Assembly (NCBI GenBank): GCA_032622095.1
Contig: CP136069.1
Span: 29,952,342 to 30,016,341 of the forward strand
Reading direction: 5' to 3'
From: Siphonodentalium dalli
Taxonomy: Eukaryota; Mollusca; Scaphopoda; Gadilida; Siphonodentaliidae
Length of the DNA stretch: 64,000 nt
Below, piece by piece: positions 11,184-23,922 of this stretch (its first letter is position 1; each line of letters starts with the position of its first letter). The position numbers and the translations under genes are program-made. The notes under the pieces were generated by a model. That model saw only the letters and a list, made by a program, of their open reading frames with translations, ran no database searches and was not told the DNA's origin.

Positions 11184-13411
11184 CAACCTTTTTAGCTCCA
11201 TGAATTCCGTTCCCAGTTCCCAGTTCCCTATTCTCCTAAAATTACACTTTTCGTTACTAAATCGGCTGCGTAGCCAGAGTCATGGCGGCCACCCGGGAAT
11301 CCTTGTATTTTCGTGCGGTGCCACCCAGCGGGCATCTATAGGAAAGTCACGCGACCATGCAGCCCCTTCCAAATTTTATAAAATTGGGCTGAAGTCGTGC
11401 ATGGGGTGTCAAAATAGCACTTTTCGTTACTAAATCGGCTGCCGTATCCTGAGTCATGGTGGCAACCCGGGAATCCTTGTATTTTCGTGCGGTGCCACCC
11501 AGCGGGCATCTATAGGATAGTCACGCGACCATGCAGCCCCTTCCAAATTTTCTAAAATTGGGCTGAAGTCGTGCATGGGGTGTCAAAATAGCACTTTTCG
11601 TTACTAAATCGGCTGCCGTATCCTGAGTCATGGTGGCAACCCGGGAATCCTTGTATATTCGTGCGGTGCCACCCCGCGGGCAACTATATGAAAGTCACGC
11701 GACCATGCAGCCCCTTCCAAATTTTCTAAAATTGGGCTGAAGTCGTGCATGGGGTGTCAAAATAGCACTTTTCGTTACTAAATCGGCTGCCGTATCCTGA
11801 GTCATGGTGGCAACCCGGGAATCCTTGTATTTTCGTGCGGTGCCACCCCGCGGGCAACTATAGGAAAGTCACGCGACCATGCAGCCCCTTCCAAATTTTC
11901 TAAAATTGGGCAGAAGTCGTGCATGGGGTGTCAAAATAGCACTTTTCGTTACTAAATCGGCTGCCGTATCCTGAGTCACGGTGGCGCAACCCGGGAATCC
12001 TTGTATTTTCGTGCGGTGCCACCCCGCGGGCAACTATAGGAAAGTCACGCGACCATGCAGCCCCTTCCAAATTTTCTAAAATTGGGCTGAAGTCGTGCAT
12101 GGGGTGTCAAAAATAGCACTTTTCGTTACTAAATCGGCTGCCGTATCCTGAGTCATGGTGGCAACCCGGGAATCCTTGTATTTTCGTGCGGTGCCACCCC
12201 GCGGGCAACTATAGGAAAGTCACGCGACCATGCAGCCCCTTCCAAATTTTCTAAAATTGGGCTGAAGTCGTGCATGGGGTGTCAAAATAGCACTTTTCGT
12301 TACTAAATCGGCTGCCGTATCCTGAGTCATGGTGGCCCAATTTTATAAAATTTGGAAGGGGCTGCATGGTCGCGTGACTTTCCTATAGTTGCCCGCGGGG
12401 TGGCACCGCACGAAAATACAAGGATTCCCGGGTTGCCACCATGACTCAGGATACGGCAGCCGATTTAGTAACGAAAAGTGCTATTTTGACACCACATGCA
12501 CGACTTCAGCCCAATTTTATAAAATTTGGAAGGGGCTGCATGGTCGCGTGACTTTCCTATAGTTGCCCGCGGGGTGGCACCGCACGAAAATACAAGGATT
12601 CCCGGGTTGCCACCATGACTCAGGATACGGCAGCCGATTTAGTAACGAAAAGTGCTATTTTGACACCCCATGCACGACTTCAGCCCAATTTTATAAAATT
12701 TGGAAGGAGCTGCATGGTCGCGTGACTTTCCTATAGTTGCCCGCGGGGTGGCACCGCACGAAAATACAAGGATTCCCGGGTTGCCACCATGACTCAGGAT
12801 ACGGCAGCCGATTTAGTAACGAAAAGTGCTATTTTGACACCCCATGCACGACTTCAGCCCAATTTTAGAAAATTTGGAAGGGGCTGCATGGTCGCGTGAC
12901 TTTCCTATAGTTGCCCGCGGGGTGGCACCGCACGAAAATACAAGGATTCCCGGGTTGCCACCATGACTCAGGATACGGCAGCCGATTTAGTAACGAAAAG
13001 TGCTATTTTGACACCCCATGCACGACTTCAGCCCAATTTTAGAAAATTTGGAAGGGGCTGCATGGTCGCGTGACTTTCATATAGTTGCCCGCGGGGTGGC
13101 ACCGTACGAAAATACAAGGATTCCCGGGTTGCCACCATGACTCAGGATACGGCAGCCGATTTAGTAACGAAAAGTGCTATTTTGACACCCCATGCACGAC
13201 TTCAGCCCAATTTTAGAAAATTTGGAAGGGGCTGCATGGTCGCGTGACTTTCCTATAGTTGCCCGCGGGGTGGCACCGCACGAAAATACAAGGATTCCCG
13301 GGTTGCCACCAAGACTCAGGATACGGCAGCCGATTTAGTAACGAAAAGTGTAATTTTAGGAGAATAGGGAACTGGGAACTGGGAACGGAATTCATGGAGC
13401 TAACCTTTTTC
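11184..13411. repeat. 175-bp satellite arranged as two opposed arrays
   Basis: About six units in one orientation (11240-12337) meet about six in the other (12338-13360). GGGCTGAAGTCGTGCATGGG recurs every 174-176 bp. Outer borders GTTCCCAGTTCCCTATTCTC (near 11213) and its inverse (near 13360) are symmetric. Confidence 0.95.
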
Positions 13412-13759
13412 TTGTTTTGGTCCTTTTGTATATTGTTCGCTTTGTTTATTCCAGATACTTTATTTCAGCTGCATTTCCCCAACAGTTCCTACACAGCCAA
13501 ATCGCCCACGTGATAATTTTAGCGGAATTATGTGAAGAACTAAACGCTACAAAAATTAAAAACGCAATTGGGGAACTGTCTTAATGCGCATGCAATTAAT
13601 ATAAGTAGTGAGAGCATATCAATAAAATATTACACGTGCATGATATGTGATTGAATGAGGGATTGCCACGGTCAAACACAATTCTGGACGATCGATCGTG
13701 CATTTATATATATATCGTAGAGAATACAAAGTAGCAAAACGTAATGAGCAGAGGTCAAC

Positions 13760-14090
13760 CTTGGTGAAATCACAGGAGCCTGGAATTTGGTCAAAAACCC
13801 TCTTTTGTTGGCGGAACCAGCACCCGGGACCGCAGGTCACGGAAGGAACGAAACAGAAAATTGTTGCCACCAATTTTGAACTCAACTGTATTCCTACAAA
13901 AAGTATTTTTTCACTAAAACTGTTGGTACCCCTTACATCCTAGATTCCAATCTACAACATTCCATAAGTATATTTTTCCAGTTCTTCGCAAATCTCACTG
14001 TATTTCGGTAATTTATTTTACATTCACCAACTAAGACAAATGTGCCGCATCTCCATCACCCGATGACGAATCGGAAATGACAAACGGCGC
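13760..14090 (-). other. Coding-like segment, inverted copy 1 (interrupted)
   Basis: It matches 15405-15525 in reverse in two blocks (14036-14090 and 13774-13830), separated by about 205 bp that the other copy lacks. A 7-bp difference (GCCGGTC) breaks the shared frame. Confidence 0.6.
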
Positions 14091-14715
14091 AAAACCTTTT
14101 TTTCCGGAATAACAAAGTCGAAACGAAATAAAATCGAAACCTAAACTTAAAGCCCGCGAAATTCAAAAATATTTGAAAGCGCGTGCGGTTTTCGAACTTA
14201 GGCGCCAGAAAACTTAAATCGGTTTATGTTTCCGTCATATTATGCGCGTTTTTGAAGATATTATCCTGATGTTTTGTGTATTTTCCTGAAAGTTTTTGTA
14301 TTTCCTGATATTCTGTGTCTGCTGTTATCATCTGATGAAAATGACGACTGCCCAAGAAGATATTCTTCATTTGACTGAATGGTAATTAGTACAAATATTT
14401 TAAATATAATTTATTTCTATTTATGGCACGACCACGTGGTATTGTTTTTTCTTCTTCTTCTTTTATGTTCGTTATGTACCGGTAGGCCTATGTACTACTT
14501 AACTTTGTAATGCTACTGGTTGCAATGATTGGCCATAAACGGACCATAACTCTCTAGCTCTCTCTCATAGGAGCTTGTGTCGCACTCCGTTGTATAGGCC
14601 TAAAATATCCATCATATAATAGTAATCAACCCACTGATTACTGGTCGAATATCACGAAGTAGAAGAAAAAGAAGATATATATAGTCACGGGGAGGCCTGG
14701 TATATATACATATGC

Positions 14716-14967
14716 ATGAAGCGATTCCTTTGTGTGTTTTGGTGCAGATTCGTTGCCAGAATATCTGAATTATTTCCACATAAAATGCTGTTTTTTACTA
14801 GTTCTGACGAACAAATATATGTCTTAGTTGATGAGAGTAGAACTTTTCTTGAGTTAGTTAACGATATTGGCCATGCATATATAGAACGAGTGTTTATTTC
14901 GCGAAATTCAAAATGCAAAGTTGTCAATGTAGGGTACAAAAATTCGCCATTAATATGCCAAATATAG
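14716..14967 (+). CDS. Hypothetical 83-residue ORF inside the 4.67-kb element
   Basis: Not recognised. It contains ISELFPHKMLFFTSSDEQIY and VLVDESRTFLELVNDIGHAY. An acceptor-like TTTTGGTGCAG lies at its start, so it could be an internal exon, but the one upstream exon candidate (ATG 14341, donor after 14382) joins out of frame. Confidence 0.25.
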   Translation: MKRFLCVFWCRFVARISELFPHKMLFFTSSDEQIYVLVDESRTFLELVNDIGHAYIERVFISRNSKCKVVNVGYKNSPLICQI

Positions 14968-15399
14968 TAACAAAATGTGATAAGATTCTTTAATCTAAGA
15001 GCACAAAATTATCCTGCGTATTCTTTACGGTATACGTTTTATTTATGCATTTGCAAGTTGTAATGCAAACTGGTTTACCGAATAACTAGTTTATAAATTT
15101 GAGTTCTCATTTTGATACCAATGTCATGACCCATGAAATTTTCACGATGATCGGTGCATCGACATAGGCTCTTGGCAGTGTTATTGATTTATATTCAAAA
15201 TTGTGTTATGTCAACCACGACGTATGATTGATGCAGAATTACATATATTAAATTGTAGTTGACACAATTTATCAGTTTCGGTCCTGTAATAAACATGTAA
15301 TTAGCAGCTATCTTCAAAATTAGAAACGGTACTTTCATGCTATCCGTCTCCGGATCATAGTTTTAAAGTTTGAGCATATTTCCGTACTATTTTCGCTAC

Positions 15400-15640
15400 T
15401 TTCGATTCGTCATCGGGTGATGGAGATGCGGCACATTTGTCTTCGTTGGACCTGCGGTCGCCGGTCCCGGGTGCTGGTTCCGCCAATAAAAGAGGATTTT
15501 TGACCAAATTCCAGGCTCCTGTGGTGAAACGCAATGGGTTAATTGGTCCAGTCAACTCATTGTGCGGAAACTCTGCCGGCAACATGGCTTGCTATGGCAC
15601 AGAATTATTGTCATACAATTGTCGCCAAAATCCACCATAA
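15400..15640 (+). pseudogene. Coding-like segment, copy 2, running into the element's terminal repeat
   Basis: The + frame reads SSGDGDAAHLSSLDLRSPV, then PGAGSANKRGFLTKFQAPVV and KRNGLIGPVN, which looks like real protein but which I cannot assign. The last part overlaps the terminal inverted repeat, so the end is not native. It may be a gene fragment captured by the element. Confidence 0.35.
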
Positions 15641-15699
15641 TAAATTGTCACACCTACTATGCCATCGCTACTGTGGTACGTGTGTCCGCAGCCACTGGT

Positions 15700-16075
15700 A
15701 TGCAGGTTTGGCATCATGAGGACTTTCAACAGAGGGTCCATTGGCGTTGTTCACATTTTCCGTTCAAGAGTTATCCCTATTTGTTTACCTGAAAATTTTG
15801 TATTTCTGTCCGTCCGCTCATATGTATCTCAAACATGGGTTATCGGATCTCAATGAAATTTGGTTTCAGGTTTGGCAACATGAGGGCATTCAAATGTGGG
15901 TTAATTGAGTTCTCATTTCCGTTTAAGAGTTATCTATCTTTCTTTATCTGAAAATGTTGGATTTCCATTTGGACATCATCCCATTTTTTCACAATTTGGT
16001 TTCCGACCTGCCCATATTTCAATTTTCACCATGGGGGTATCCCAGCACCCGTGGTGCAACCTCTTGTTTAATTTA
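15700..16075 (+). repeat. Copy of the 174-bp tandem family, diverged
   Basis: GGATCTCAATGAAATTTGGT and GGCAACATGAGGGCATTC match the array at 43425-44205. It ends GTGCAACCTCTTGTTTAATT like that copy. The 4.67-kb element abuts its left side. Confidence 0.75.
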
Positions 16076-16390
16076 GATTAAACTCCTTACACTGAATTTA
16101 ACAATATAAAAAAACATTAAACAGCTTTAAAAAATAAAACACCCCTGTTGTGATACACTTCCTTACACTGTGCTGTACTGAACTGTAACCATATTGACAA
16201 TAAGCATGCCTTACGCATGTTATTAAACAGATTTAATCGCACATGGCATGTTTGATAAACAAACAACAACTGGGGCCAAGGAGATATCATTAAAGTTCAA
16301 TTTAGATTGGGGATGGGCTCCTATGTGTTATTAGCAGTCTAGCTTGTCAATGTCAATGAGATGGTGTCTGTATAAACCATATATAATATA

Positions 16391-17844
16391 CTAGAAGGTG
16401 ACCCGACTTCGTCCGGGCTTTGACCTTGAATTGTCCATTTTGAAGGTCAAGTGGGGTCACGATTTGACCAGTCCAAAACACTGCCTGGACAAAAGTACCC
16501 GACAAACGTGCCCGTCGAAATCCATCCGGTTTTACCCGATTTGACATTGAATTGATCATTTAGAAGGTCAATGTCAGGTCGGGTCCAAAATACTCAGTGG
16601 ACAAAAGTAGCCCTATGTATCAAATTTCGTGGAAATCCCATCAAAATTCGCGATTTGACCTTGAATTGACCCGATTCCAAGGTCAAGGTCTCGTCGTGCG
16701 GGCAAATGAATAGGCTTATGAGACTCCCCATACGAAAGTATCCCTAGACATTAATTTTTATCGAAATCCCGTGATATTCGGACGTTTGGCCTTGAAATGA
16801 CCCGATTTCAAGGTCAAGATCACGTCGCACGGGCAAATTAATAGGCCTATGCCACTCCCCGACCGAAAGTTTCATCGAAATCCCGTGATATTCGGGCGTT
16901 TGACCTTGAAATGACCCGATTTCAAGGTCACGTCGCACGGGCAAATTAAAAGGCCTATGCCACTCCCCGACCGAAAGTATCCCCACATACCAAGTTTCAT
17001 CGAAATCCCGTGATATTCGGGCGTTTGACCTTGAAGTGACCCGATTTCAAGGTCACGTCGCACGGGCAAATTAATAGGTTTATGCCACTCCCCGGCCGAA
17101 GGTATCCCCCCACATACCAAGTTTCATCGAAATCCCGTTATATTCGGGCGTTTGACCTTGAAATTACCCGATTTCAAGGTCAAGGTCACGTCGCACGGGC
17201 AAATTAATAGGCCTATGCCACTCCCCGATCGAAAGTACCCCACATACCAAGTTTCATCGAAATCCCGTGATATTCGGGCGTTTTACCTTGAAGTGACAGA
17301 TTTCAAGGTCAAGGTCACGTCGCAGGGGCAAATTAATAGGCCTATGCCACTCCCCGACCGAAAGTACCATCACATACCAAGTTTCCTCGAAATCCCGTTA
17401 TATTCGGGCGTTTGACCTTGAAATTACCCGATTTCAAGGTCAAGGTCACGTCGCACGGGCAAATTAATAGGCCTATGCCACTCCCCGACCGAAAGTACCC
17501 CCACATACCAAGTTTCATCGAAATCCCGTGATATTCGGGCGTTTGACCTTGAAGTGACAGATGTCAAGGTCACGTCGCATGGGCAAATTAATAGGCCTAT
17601 GCCACTCCCCGACCGAAAGTACCACCACATACCAAGGTTCCTCGAAATCCCGTGATATTCGGGCGTTTGACCTTGAAGTGACAGATTTCAAGGTCAATGT
17701 CACGTCGCAGGGGCAAATTAATAGGCCTATGTCACTCCCCGGCCGAAAATACCCCCACATACCAAGTTTCATCGAAATCGGCTCGGCCATTTTCGAGTCC
17801 ATCGATTACAGAAACTACACAGATCTTCCAAAATATATAATAGA
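16391..17844 (-). mobile_element. Helitron-like element, family b, long reverse copy
   Basis: In reverse it runs from TCTATTATATATTTTGG (17844) to hairpin and CTAG (16391-16394). At least seven units of 123-131 bp recur (AAGTTTCATCGAAATCCCGT at about 16990, 17120, 17249, 17380, 17511, 17634 and 17765). Confidence 0.78.
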
Positions 17845-18943
17845 CTAGCATGTTAGCCCGCCACTGGCGGCATTCGTCCCATGGCTTTGTTTCAGAAACA
17901 TGACATTTTTTAATATGAATTTAATGTTTTTTAAATTTAATATATTTTGTTTCTGAATTGTTTTTTTATTGTTAATTGTTTTTAATTTTAAATTGTTTTA
18001 ATTAAATTGTAAATTGTTTTAATTAATTTGTTTGTTTCTGGCGGAAAAATTTACCCGTAGAAATCCCCCCTTCCTAGGAACGACAGACAACGCATTCTTT
18101 GTTTCGTGAAATCTCTCTACGATAACATTGCATTGAATTTAAAACAAACGCTTCCCGTCGGGAAATCTGTCTGCATAATATTTTGAGTCTGCCGTACCCG
18201 TCGTAATGTCGTGAAATCTCTCTGCATAATAGATAACATTGCATTGAATCTGTTGTTGGCATTCGGGGCTTCGGGTCGTTGTTGTTGGCATCACGGCTCC
18301 TCGAAAACTCTCACATTGCCGAAAACGTGTATTTAGTAATATCGTTGTTGTTGATATTTACGGCTTGGGGGCTATTTTCTTATTTAGCAAGTTTGAGCTC
18401 AATCGGTTCGAGTCTATAAAGGACACACTCATATATATGACACTTCCCGTGGGTAGCAAGTTTGAGCTCAATCGGCATTCCCTGGAATTTCCCGTAGATT
18501 GGCAGATTCCAGTAGCTTTATAACGGTATATCTGGGGAGAAATCTGATGCTATATTCGTGATTATCTGGGATGATTTCGGTATATAGATATATACTGTAA
18601 AAACAAAGCGCGCCATCCGTGCTCGCAGGGAATAAATTTCGAGCGATAACGTTTGCGTTCCCGTATAACTCTGCAGATGCGAATAACGTTGAATGGGAAA
18701 CAGACGCTCTTTATAGAGATGCGTCAAAAACAAACGCTCATTAAATAATCACTTGATTAACCCCCGCCGTGCCTTTGCGGTGATTTGAGATTGGAGAACG
18801 GGTGCTCTGGGCTTCTCTAAACCGCGACCACGGTCGTGTCGGTGTGATTTGACACTTACATAGGAAGTTTGAGCTCAATCTTTACACGCGTTTTGGATTC
18901 TATGAAGTACACACATATATATGAAGTCTCAAAATATATAGTA
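17845..18943 (-). mobile_element. Helitron-like element, family c, copy 1
   Basis: In reverse it ends with hairpin CCGCCAGTGGCGG, GCTAACATG and CTAG at 17845, abutting the previous element. Its 5' part carries CTCAAAATATATAG inverse and an ACACAC stretch. Confidence 0.7.
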
Positions 18944-19811
18944 CAAGCATGTTAGCCCGCCACTGGCGGCATTCGTCTCATGGCTTTGTTTTAGAAACAT
19001 GAGATTTTTTTAATTTAACCAAATTTCAAGTCGATAGCTCCACCCGTTTCCGACATCTGGTCTGCGCATGCGCGAAGCTTGCGTCGCACGGGCTCGGCGA
19101 CCCGATAAAATTCGTACCCGGGGCAAGATACATTCACATACCAAATTTCAAGTCGATAGCACCACCGGTTTCCGAGATCTCGTCTGCGCATGCACGAAGC
19201 TGGCGTCGCACGGACTCGGCCACCCGATAAAATTTGTATCCGGGGCAAGATACATTCACATAGCAAATTTCAAGTCGATAGCTCCACCCGTTTGCGAGAT
19301 AACGCATTCTATGTTTTTCAATGAGTTAATTCATGGTACCCGTCCTCCCCGTCCTAAACTTCAGAGCGGACAGTCAATTAATCCCGTCGTGAAATCCCTC
19401 TGCATAATATTTCGAGCTCTTAGATCAATTCTGCCTTTTTAGTTGCATTTCGTCCGCATCCGTATTTCGGACGCATGGGGTCAGTCGTTTAGCCACGTCC
19501 ATTGGAATCCGCATCGGACGCATGGGGTATCGTTTAGCCACGTCCATTGCAATAAAGAGCGTTAATTGTTAAAACCTCCGTATAAGGTATAGATAAAGAG
19601 CGTTGTTGCCTTAACCACCGCCGTACCTTTGCGGTGATTTGGGAGTGGATAAAGGGTGCTCAGAGCTTCTCGAAAACACGACTACGGCGGTGTGGGTGGG
19701 ATTTTACACTTACATACGAAATTTGATCTCAATCTGTACACGCGTTTTGGATTCTATGAAGTACACACACACACATATATACGAAGTCTCAAAATATATA
19801 GTATAGATAGA
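18944..19811 (-). mobile_element. Helitron-like element, family c, copy 2, containing family a core
   Basis: It has the same CCGCCACTGGCGG hairpin, with terminal CTAG mutated to CAAG. About 290 bp of the family a 122-bp core (19020-19305) is embedded in it. Confidence 0.65.
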
Positions 19812-21194
19812 CTAGCAGGTTAGCCTGCCACTGGCGTTCGTCAGAAACATGACAATTTTTAATGTTTTTAATTTAATTTTTAATAAATTTTTTAATTTAA
19901 ATTTTTTTTTTCAATGAGTTAATATTAATTTTTTGTTTATAACATGAGTTAATTTACCGGATTTTTTAATTATTTTTTTTGATTAATTTTTTAATTTAAT
20001 TTTAGGTTTTTCAATATTTTACCCGCATTTTTAATTTTACCCGATTAGACCTTATTTTACCCGATTAAGGTGAAGAAGACATAAGAATCACTAAACACGC
20101 AGTACCCATCCCTAAAAGAGGTATGATTTAAGGTACATCGGGCGGAAAAACTGACCCGATGAAAAATTCCCCCGTGCCTAGGAACGACAGACATAAGAAT
20201 CACACAACACGCATTTTTTGTTTTCACACAACACGCAGTACCCGTCCCTAAAAGAGGTATGATTGAAAATTTCCCCCGTTCCTACGAACGACAGACATAA
20301 GAATCACACAGCACGTTAATTCTTCCTTTTTAATCGATATAAATGCATTCAAATACGGTCAATATAAAGATCGTTGATGCCTTAACCCCCGAAGTGTCGT
20401 TTGCGGTGATTTTGATTATTGGGAGTGGAGAATGAGTGCTCAGAGCTTGTCCAAAACGCGACGTCGACGATCCCCGTGGGTTTTTACACTTATATACGAA
20501 ATTTTAGTTCGCGATATTATGAAATTTTGAATTCTTTGGCGTCAGTTTGTTTCACGATCTTCAAGGTCAATGACACTAAAATGGGACCGGCACCAGAAAC
20601 ATGAAAATTTTGTTAATTGTGCATTTTTAATTTACTGGATTTTTGAATATTTTTTTTGGATTAATTTGTTAATTTTATTTTTGGTTTTTCAATATTTTAC
20701 CAGATTAGACCTTATTTTACCCGATTAAGGTGAAGAAGACATAAGAATCACACAACACGCAGTACCCGTCCCTAAAAGTTATTGAATATTTCCCCCGTTC
20801 CTAGGAACGACCGACATAAGAATCACACAACACGTTAATTCTGCCTTTTTAATCGAGATAAATGCATTTCGGGTTTCGCGTCCGTAATTTCGTACGCATG
20901 GTTAACCGTTTAGCAACGGCGATGGCAATAAAGAGCGTTAGTCGGTTAACTACTCCAAATATGGTCAATATAAAGATCGTTAATGCCTTAACCCCCGAAG
21001 TGCCGATTGCGGTGATTTTGATGATTGGGAGTGGATAATGAGTGGTCAGAGCTTCTCCAAAACGCCGCGACGACGATTCCCGTGGGTTTTTACCCTTAGA
21101 TGGGAAGTTTGATCTCAATCGAGCCAGCCGTTTTAGAGTCTATAGGGGACACATATATTTATATATATACGTAGTTCGCAAAATATATAGGAGA
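19812..21194 (-). mobile_element. Helitron-like element, family c, copy 3, with internal duplication
   Basis: The CTAG plus TGCCACTGGC hairpin start at 19812. A segment with AGAAGACATAAGAATCAC and TTAACCCCCGAAGTG recurs around 20080-20580 and 20720-21180. Confidence 0.65.
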
Positions 21195-22248
21195 CTAGCC
21201 GATGAGCCCGACGTTGTCCGGGCTATTTAAAAACCAAATTTCAAGTCGATAGCTCTACCCAGCCCGACGTTGTCCGGGCTATTCAAAAACCAAATTTCAA
21301 GTCGATAGCTCTACCCGTTTCCGAGATCTGGTCTGCGCATGCGCGAAGCTGGCGTCGCACGGGCTCGGCGACCCGATAAAATTCGTATCCGGGGAAAGAT
21401 ACATTCACATACCAAATTTCAAGTCAATAGCTCCACCCGTTTCCGAGATCTCGTCTGCGCATGCGCGAAGCTGGCGTCGCACGGGCTCGGCGACCCGATA
21501 AAATTCGTATCCGGGGCAAGATACATTCACATAGCAAATTTCAAGTCGATAGCTCCACCCGTTTCCGAGATCTCGTCTGCGCATGCGCGAAGCTGGCGTC
21601 GCACGGGCTCGGCGACCCGATAGATTTCGTATCCGGGGCAAGATACATTCACATAGCAAATTTCAAGTCGATAGCTCCACCCGTTTCCGAGATCTAATTT
21701 CAAGTCGATAGCTCCACCCGTTTCCGAGATCTCGTCTGCGCATGCGCGAAGCTGGCGTCGCCGGACTCGGCCACCCGATGAGCCCGACGTTGTCCGGGCT
21801 ATTAAAAAACAACAAATTTCAAGTCGATAGCTCCACCCGTTTCCGAGATCTGGTCTGCGCATGCGCGAAGCTGGCGTCGCACGGGCTCGGCGACCCGATA
21901 AAATTCGTATCCGGGGCAAGATACATTCACATACCAAATTTCAAGTCGATAGCTCCACCCGTTTCCGAGATCTGGTCTGCGCATGCGCGAAGCTGGCGTC
22001 GCACGGGCTCGGCGACCCGATAAAATTCGTACCCGGGGTAAGATACATTCACATAGCAAATTTCAAGTCGATAGCTCCACCCATTTCCGAGATCTCGTCT
22101 GCGCATGCGCGAAGCGGGCGCCGCACGGGCTCGCCAATACAAGGTCCACCGCCTGGTCAAACTACACACACGTTTCGTCCCGATCGGTCGAGAATCGTAG
22201 ATTTGTATTAATGACAGACAGACAAAATATATAGGAGATAGAAGAAGA
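21195..22248 (-). mobile_element. Helitron-like element, family a, reverse copy
   Basis: CTAG at 21195 is followed by hairpin AGCCCGACGTTGTCCGGGCT and about seven 122-bp units with GCGCATGCGCGAAGCTGGCG, to ACAGACAGAC and AAAATATATAG. Partial hairpin ends recur at 21260 and 21780, so units of several insertions may be merged. Confidence 0.75.
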
Positions 22249-23153
22249 CTAGCAGGTTAGCCCGCCACTGGCGGCGTTCGTCAGAAACATGACAATTTTT
22301 AATGTTTTTAATTAATTTTTTAATTAATTTTTTTTTTCAATGAGTTAATATAAATTTTTTGTTTATAACATGAGTTAATTGTGCATTTTTAATTTACCGG
22401 ATTTTTTAATTAATTTTTTTTGATGAATTTTTTAATTTAGCCCGCCACTGGCGTTCGTCAGAAACATGACAATTTTTAATGTTTTTAATTAATTTTTTAT
22501 TTAATTTTTTAATTTAATTTTTTTTTCCAATGAGTTAATATAAATTTTTTGTTTATAACATGAGTTAATTGTGCATTTTTAATTTACCGGATTTTGGTTT
22601 TTCAATATTTTACCCGTGCATTTTTAATTTACTGGATTTTTAAATTTTTTTAATTTAATTTTTGGTTCTTCAATATTTTAACCGATTAGACCTTATTTTA
22701 CCCGATTAAGGTGAAGAAGACATAAGAATCACTAAACACGCAGTACCCGTCTCTAAAAGAGGTATGATTTAAGGTACATCGGGCGGAAAAACTGACCCGA
22801 TGAAAATTCCCTCCCCCCCCCCCCCCCCCCCCCGTGCCTAGGAACGACAGACATAAGAATCACACAACACGCATTTTTTTTTCACACAACACGCAGTACC
22901 CGCCCCCTAAAAGAGGTATGAATGAAAATTTCCCCCGTTCCTAGGAACGACAGACATAAGAATCACACAACACGCATTTTTTTTGTTCACACAACACGCG
23001 GTACCCGCCCCTAAAAGAGGTATGATTGAAAATTTCCCCCGTTCCCGTGGATTTTTACACTTATATACGAAATTTGAGCTCGATGTGTGCAGTCGTTTTC
23101 GATTCTATAAAGTACACACATACATATATACGGAAGTCTCAAAATATATAGTA
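22249..23153 (-). mobile_element. Helitron-like element, family c, copy 4
   Basis: CTAG, CAGGTTAGCCCGCCACTGG hairpin, AT-rich duplicated segment (22270 and 22455), a 21-base C run at about 22813, and repeated ACATAAGAATCACACAACAC units. Confidence 0.65.
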
Positions 23154-23922
23154 CTAGCAGGTTAGCCCGCCACTGGCGTGGTTGGTCAGAAACATGACAT
23201 TTTTTTTAATTATTTTTTTTTTATTTATATATATATATATTTTTTATTTTTATTTGTTTTTAATATTAATTTAATGTTTTTAAAATTTAATTTATGTTTT
23301 TTTGAATTTTTTAATATTTATTTAATTGTTATTCTAATTGACCTATTTATTTAATTTTTATTCTAATTGACCCGATGAAATCCCCCCTTCCTAGGAACGA
23401 CAGACAACGCATTCTTTGTTTTTCAATGAGTTAATTCATGGTACCCGTCCTAAACTTCCCCGTAGTCGCCGAAAAGAGCGGACAGTCAATTAATCCCGTC
23501 GTGAAATCTCTCTGCATAATATTTCGAGCGATAAGGTTGCGTTGAATTGTAAACAAACGCTTCTTAGATCAATTCTGCCTTTTTAATCGAGATAATTGCA
23601 TTTCGTCCCGCATCCGTATTTCGGACGCATGGGGCTAGTCGTTTAGCCACGTCGATTGCAATAAAGAGCGTTCGTCGTTAACAACTCCGTATATGGTCAA
23701 TATAAAGATCGTTGATGCCTTAACCCCCGAAGTGGCGTTTGCGGTGATTTTGATTATTGGGAGTGGAGAATCGGTGCTCAGAGCTTGTCCAAAATGCGAC
23801 GTGGGCGGCGTTTTGAGCTCAATCCGTCCAGGCGTTTTCGATTCTATGACGTACCCACATACATATAGATACACACACATATATATATACGTAGTTCTCA
23901 AAATATATAGTAGATAGATAGA
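23154..23922 (-). mobile_element. Helitron-like element, family c, copy 5
   Basis: CTAG plus hairpin at 23154. The 5' end in reverse is TCTATCTATCTACTATATAT at 23922 with an A outside, as expected for A|TC insertion. Confidence 0.68.

Larger units (their letters stand above)
11025..15694. mobile_element. 4.67-kb terminal-inverted-repeat element
   Basis: Ends of about 135 bp match in reverse: TGGCTGCGGACACACGTACC, then GTGACAATTTATTATGGTGG at the left, against the inverse at 15560-15694. I see no clear target duplication and no transposase. Inside are an inverted satellite (11184-13411), an inverted pair of coding-like segments, and a short unrecognised ORF. Confidence 0.78.

Noticed and set aside
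14341-14382. Short first-exon candidate (MTTAQEDILHLTE) joined to the ORF at 14716
   Set aside because: The junction TG+A creates a stop, so these two cannot be joined as an open frame.
18413-18430. GGTTCGAGTC resembling a tRNA T-loop
   Set aside because: No matching acceptor, D or anticodon stems can be drawn around it.
21339-22211. Frames repeating MREAGVARARRPDKIRIRGK
   Set aside because: They are translations of the 122-bp Helitron-like core seen in both orientations and in several places.
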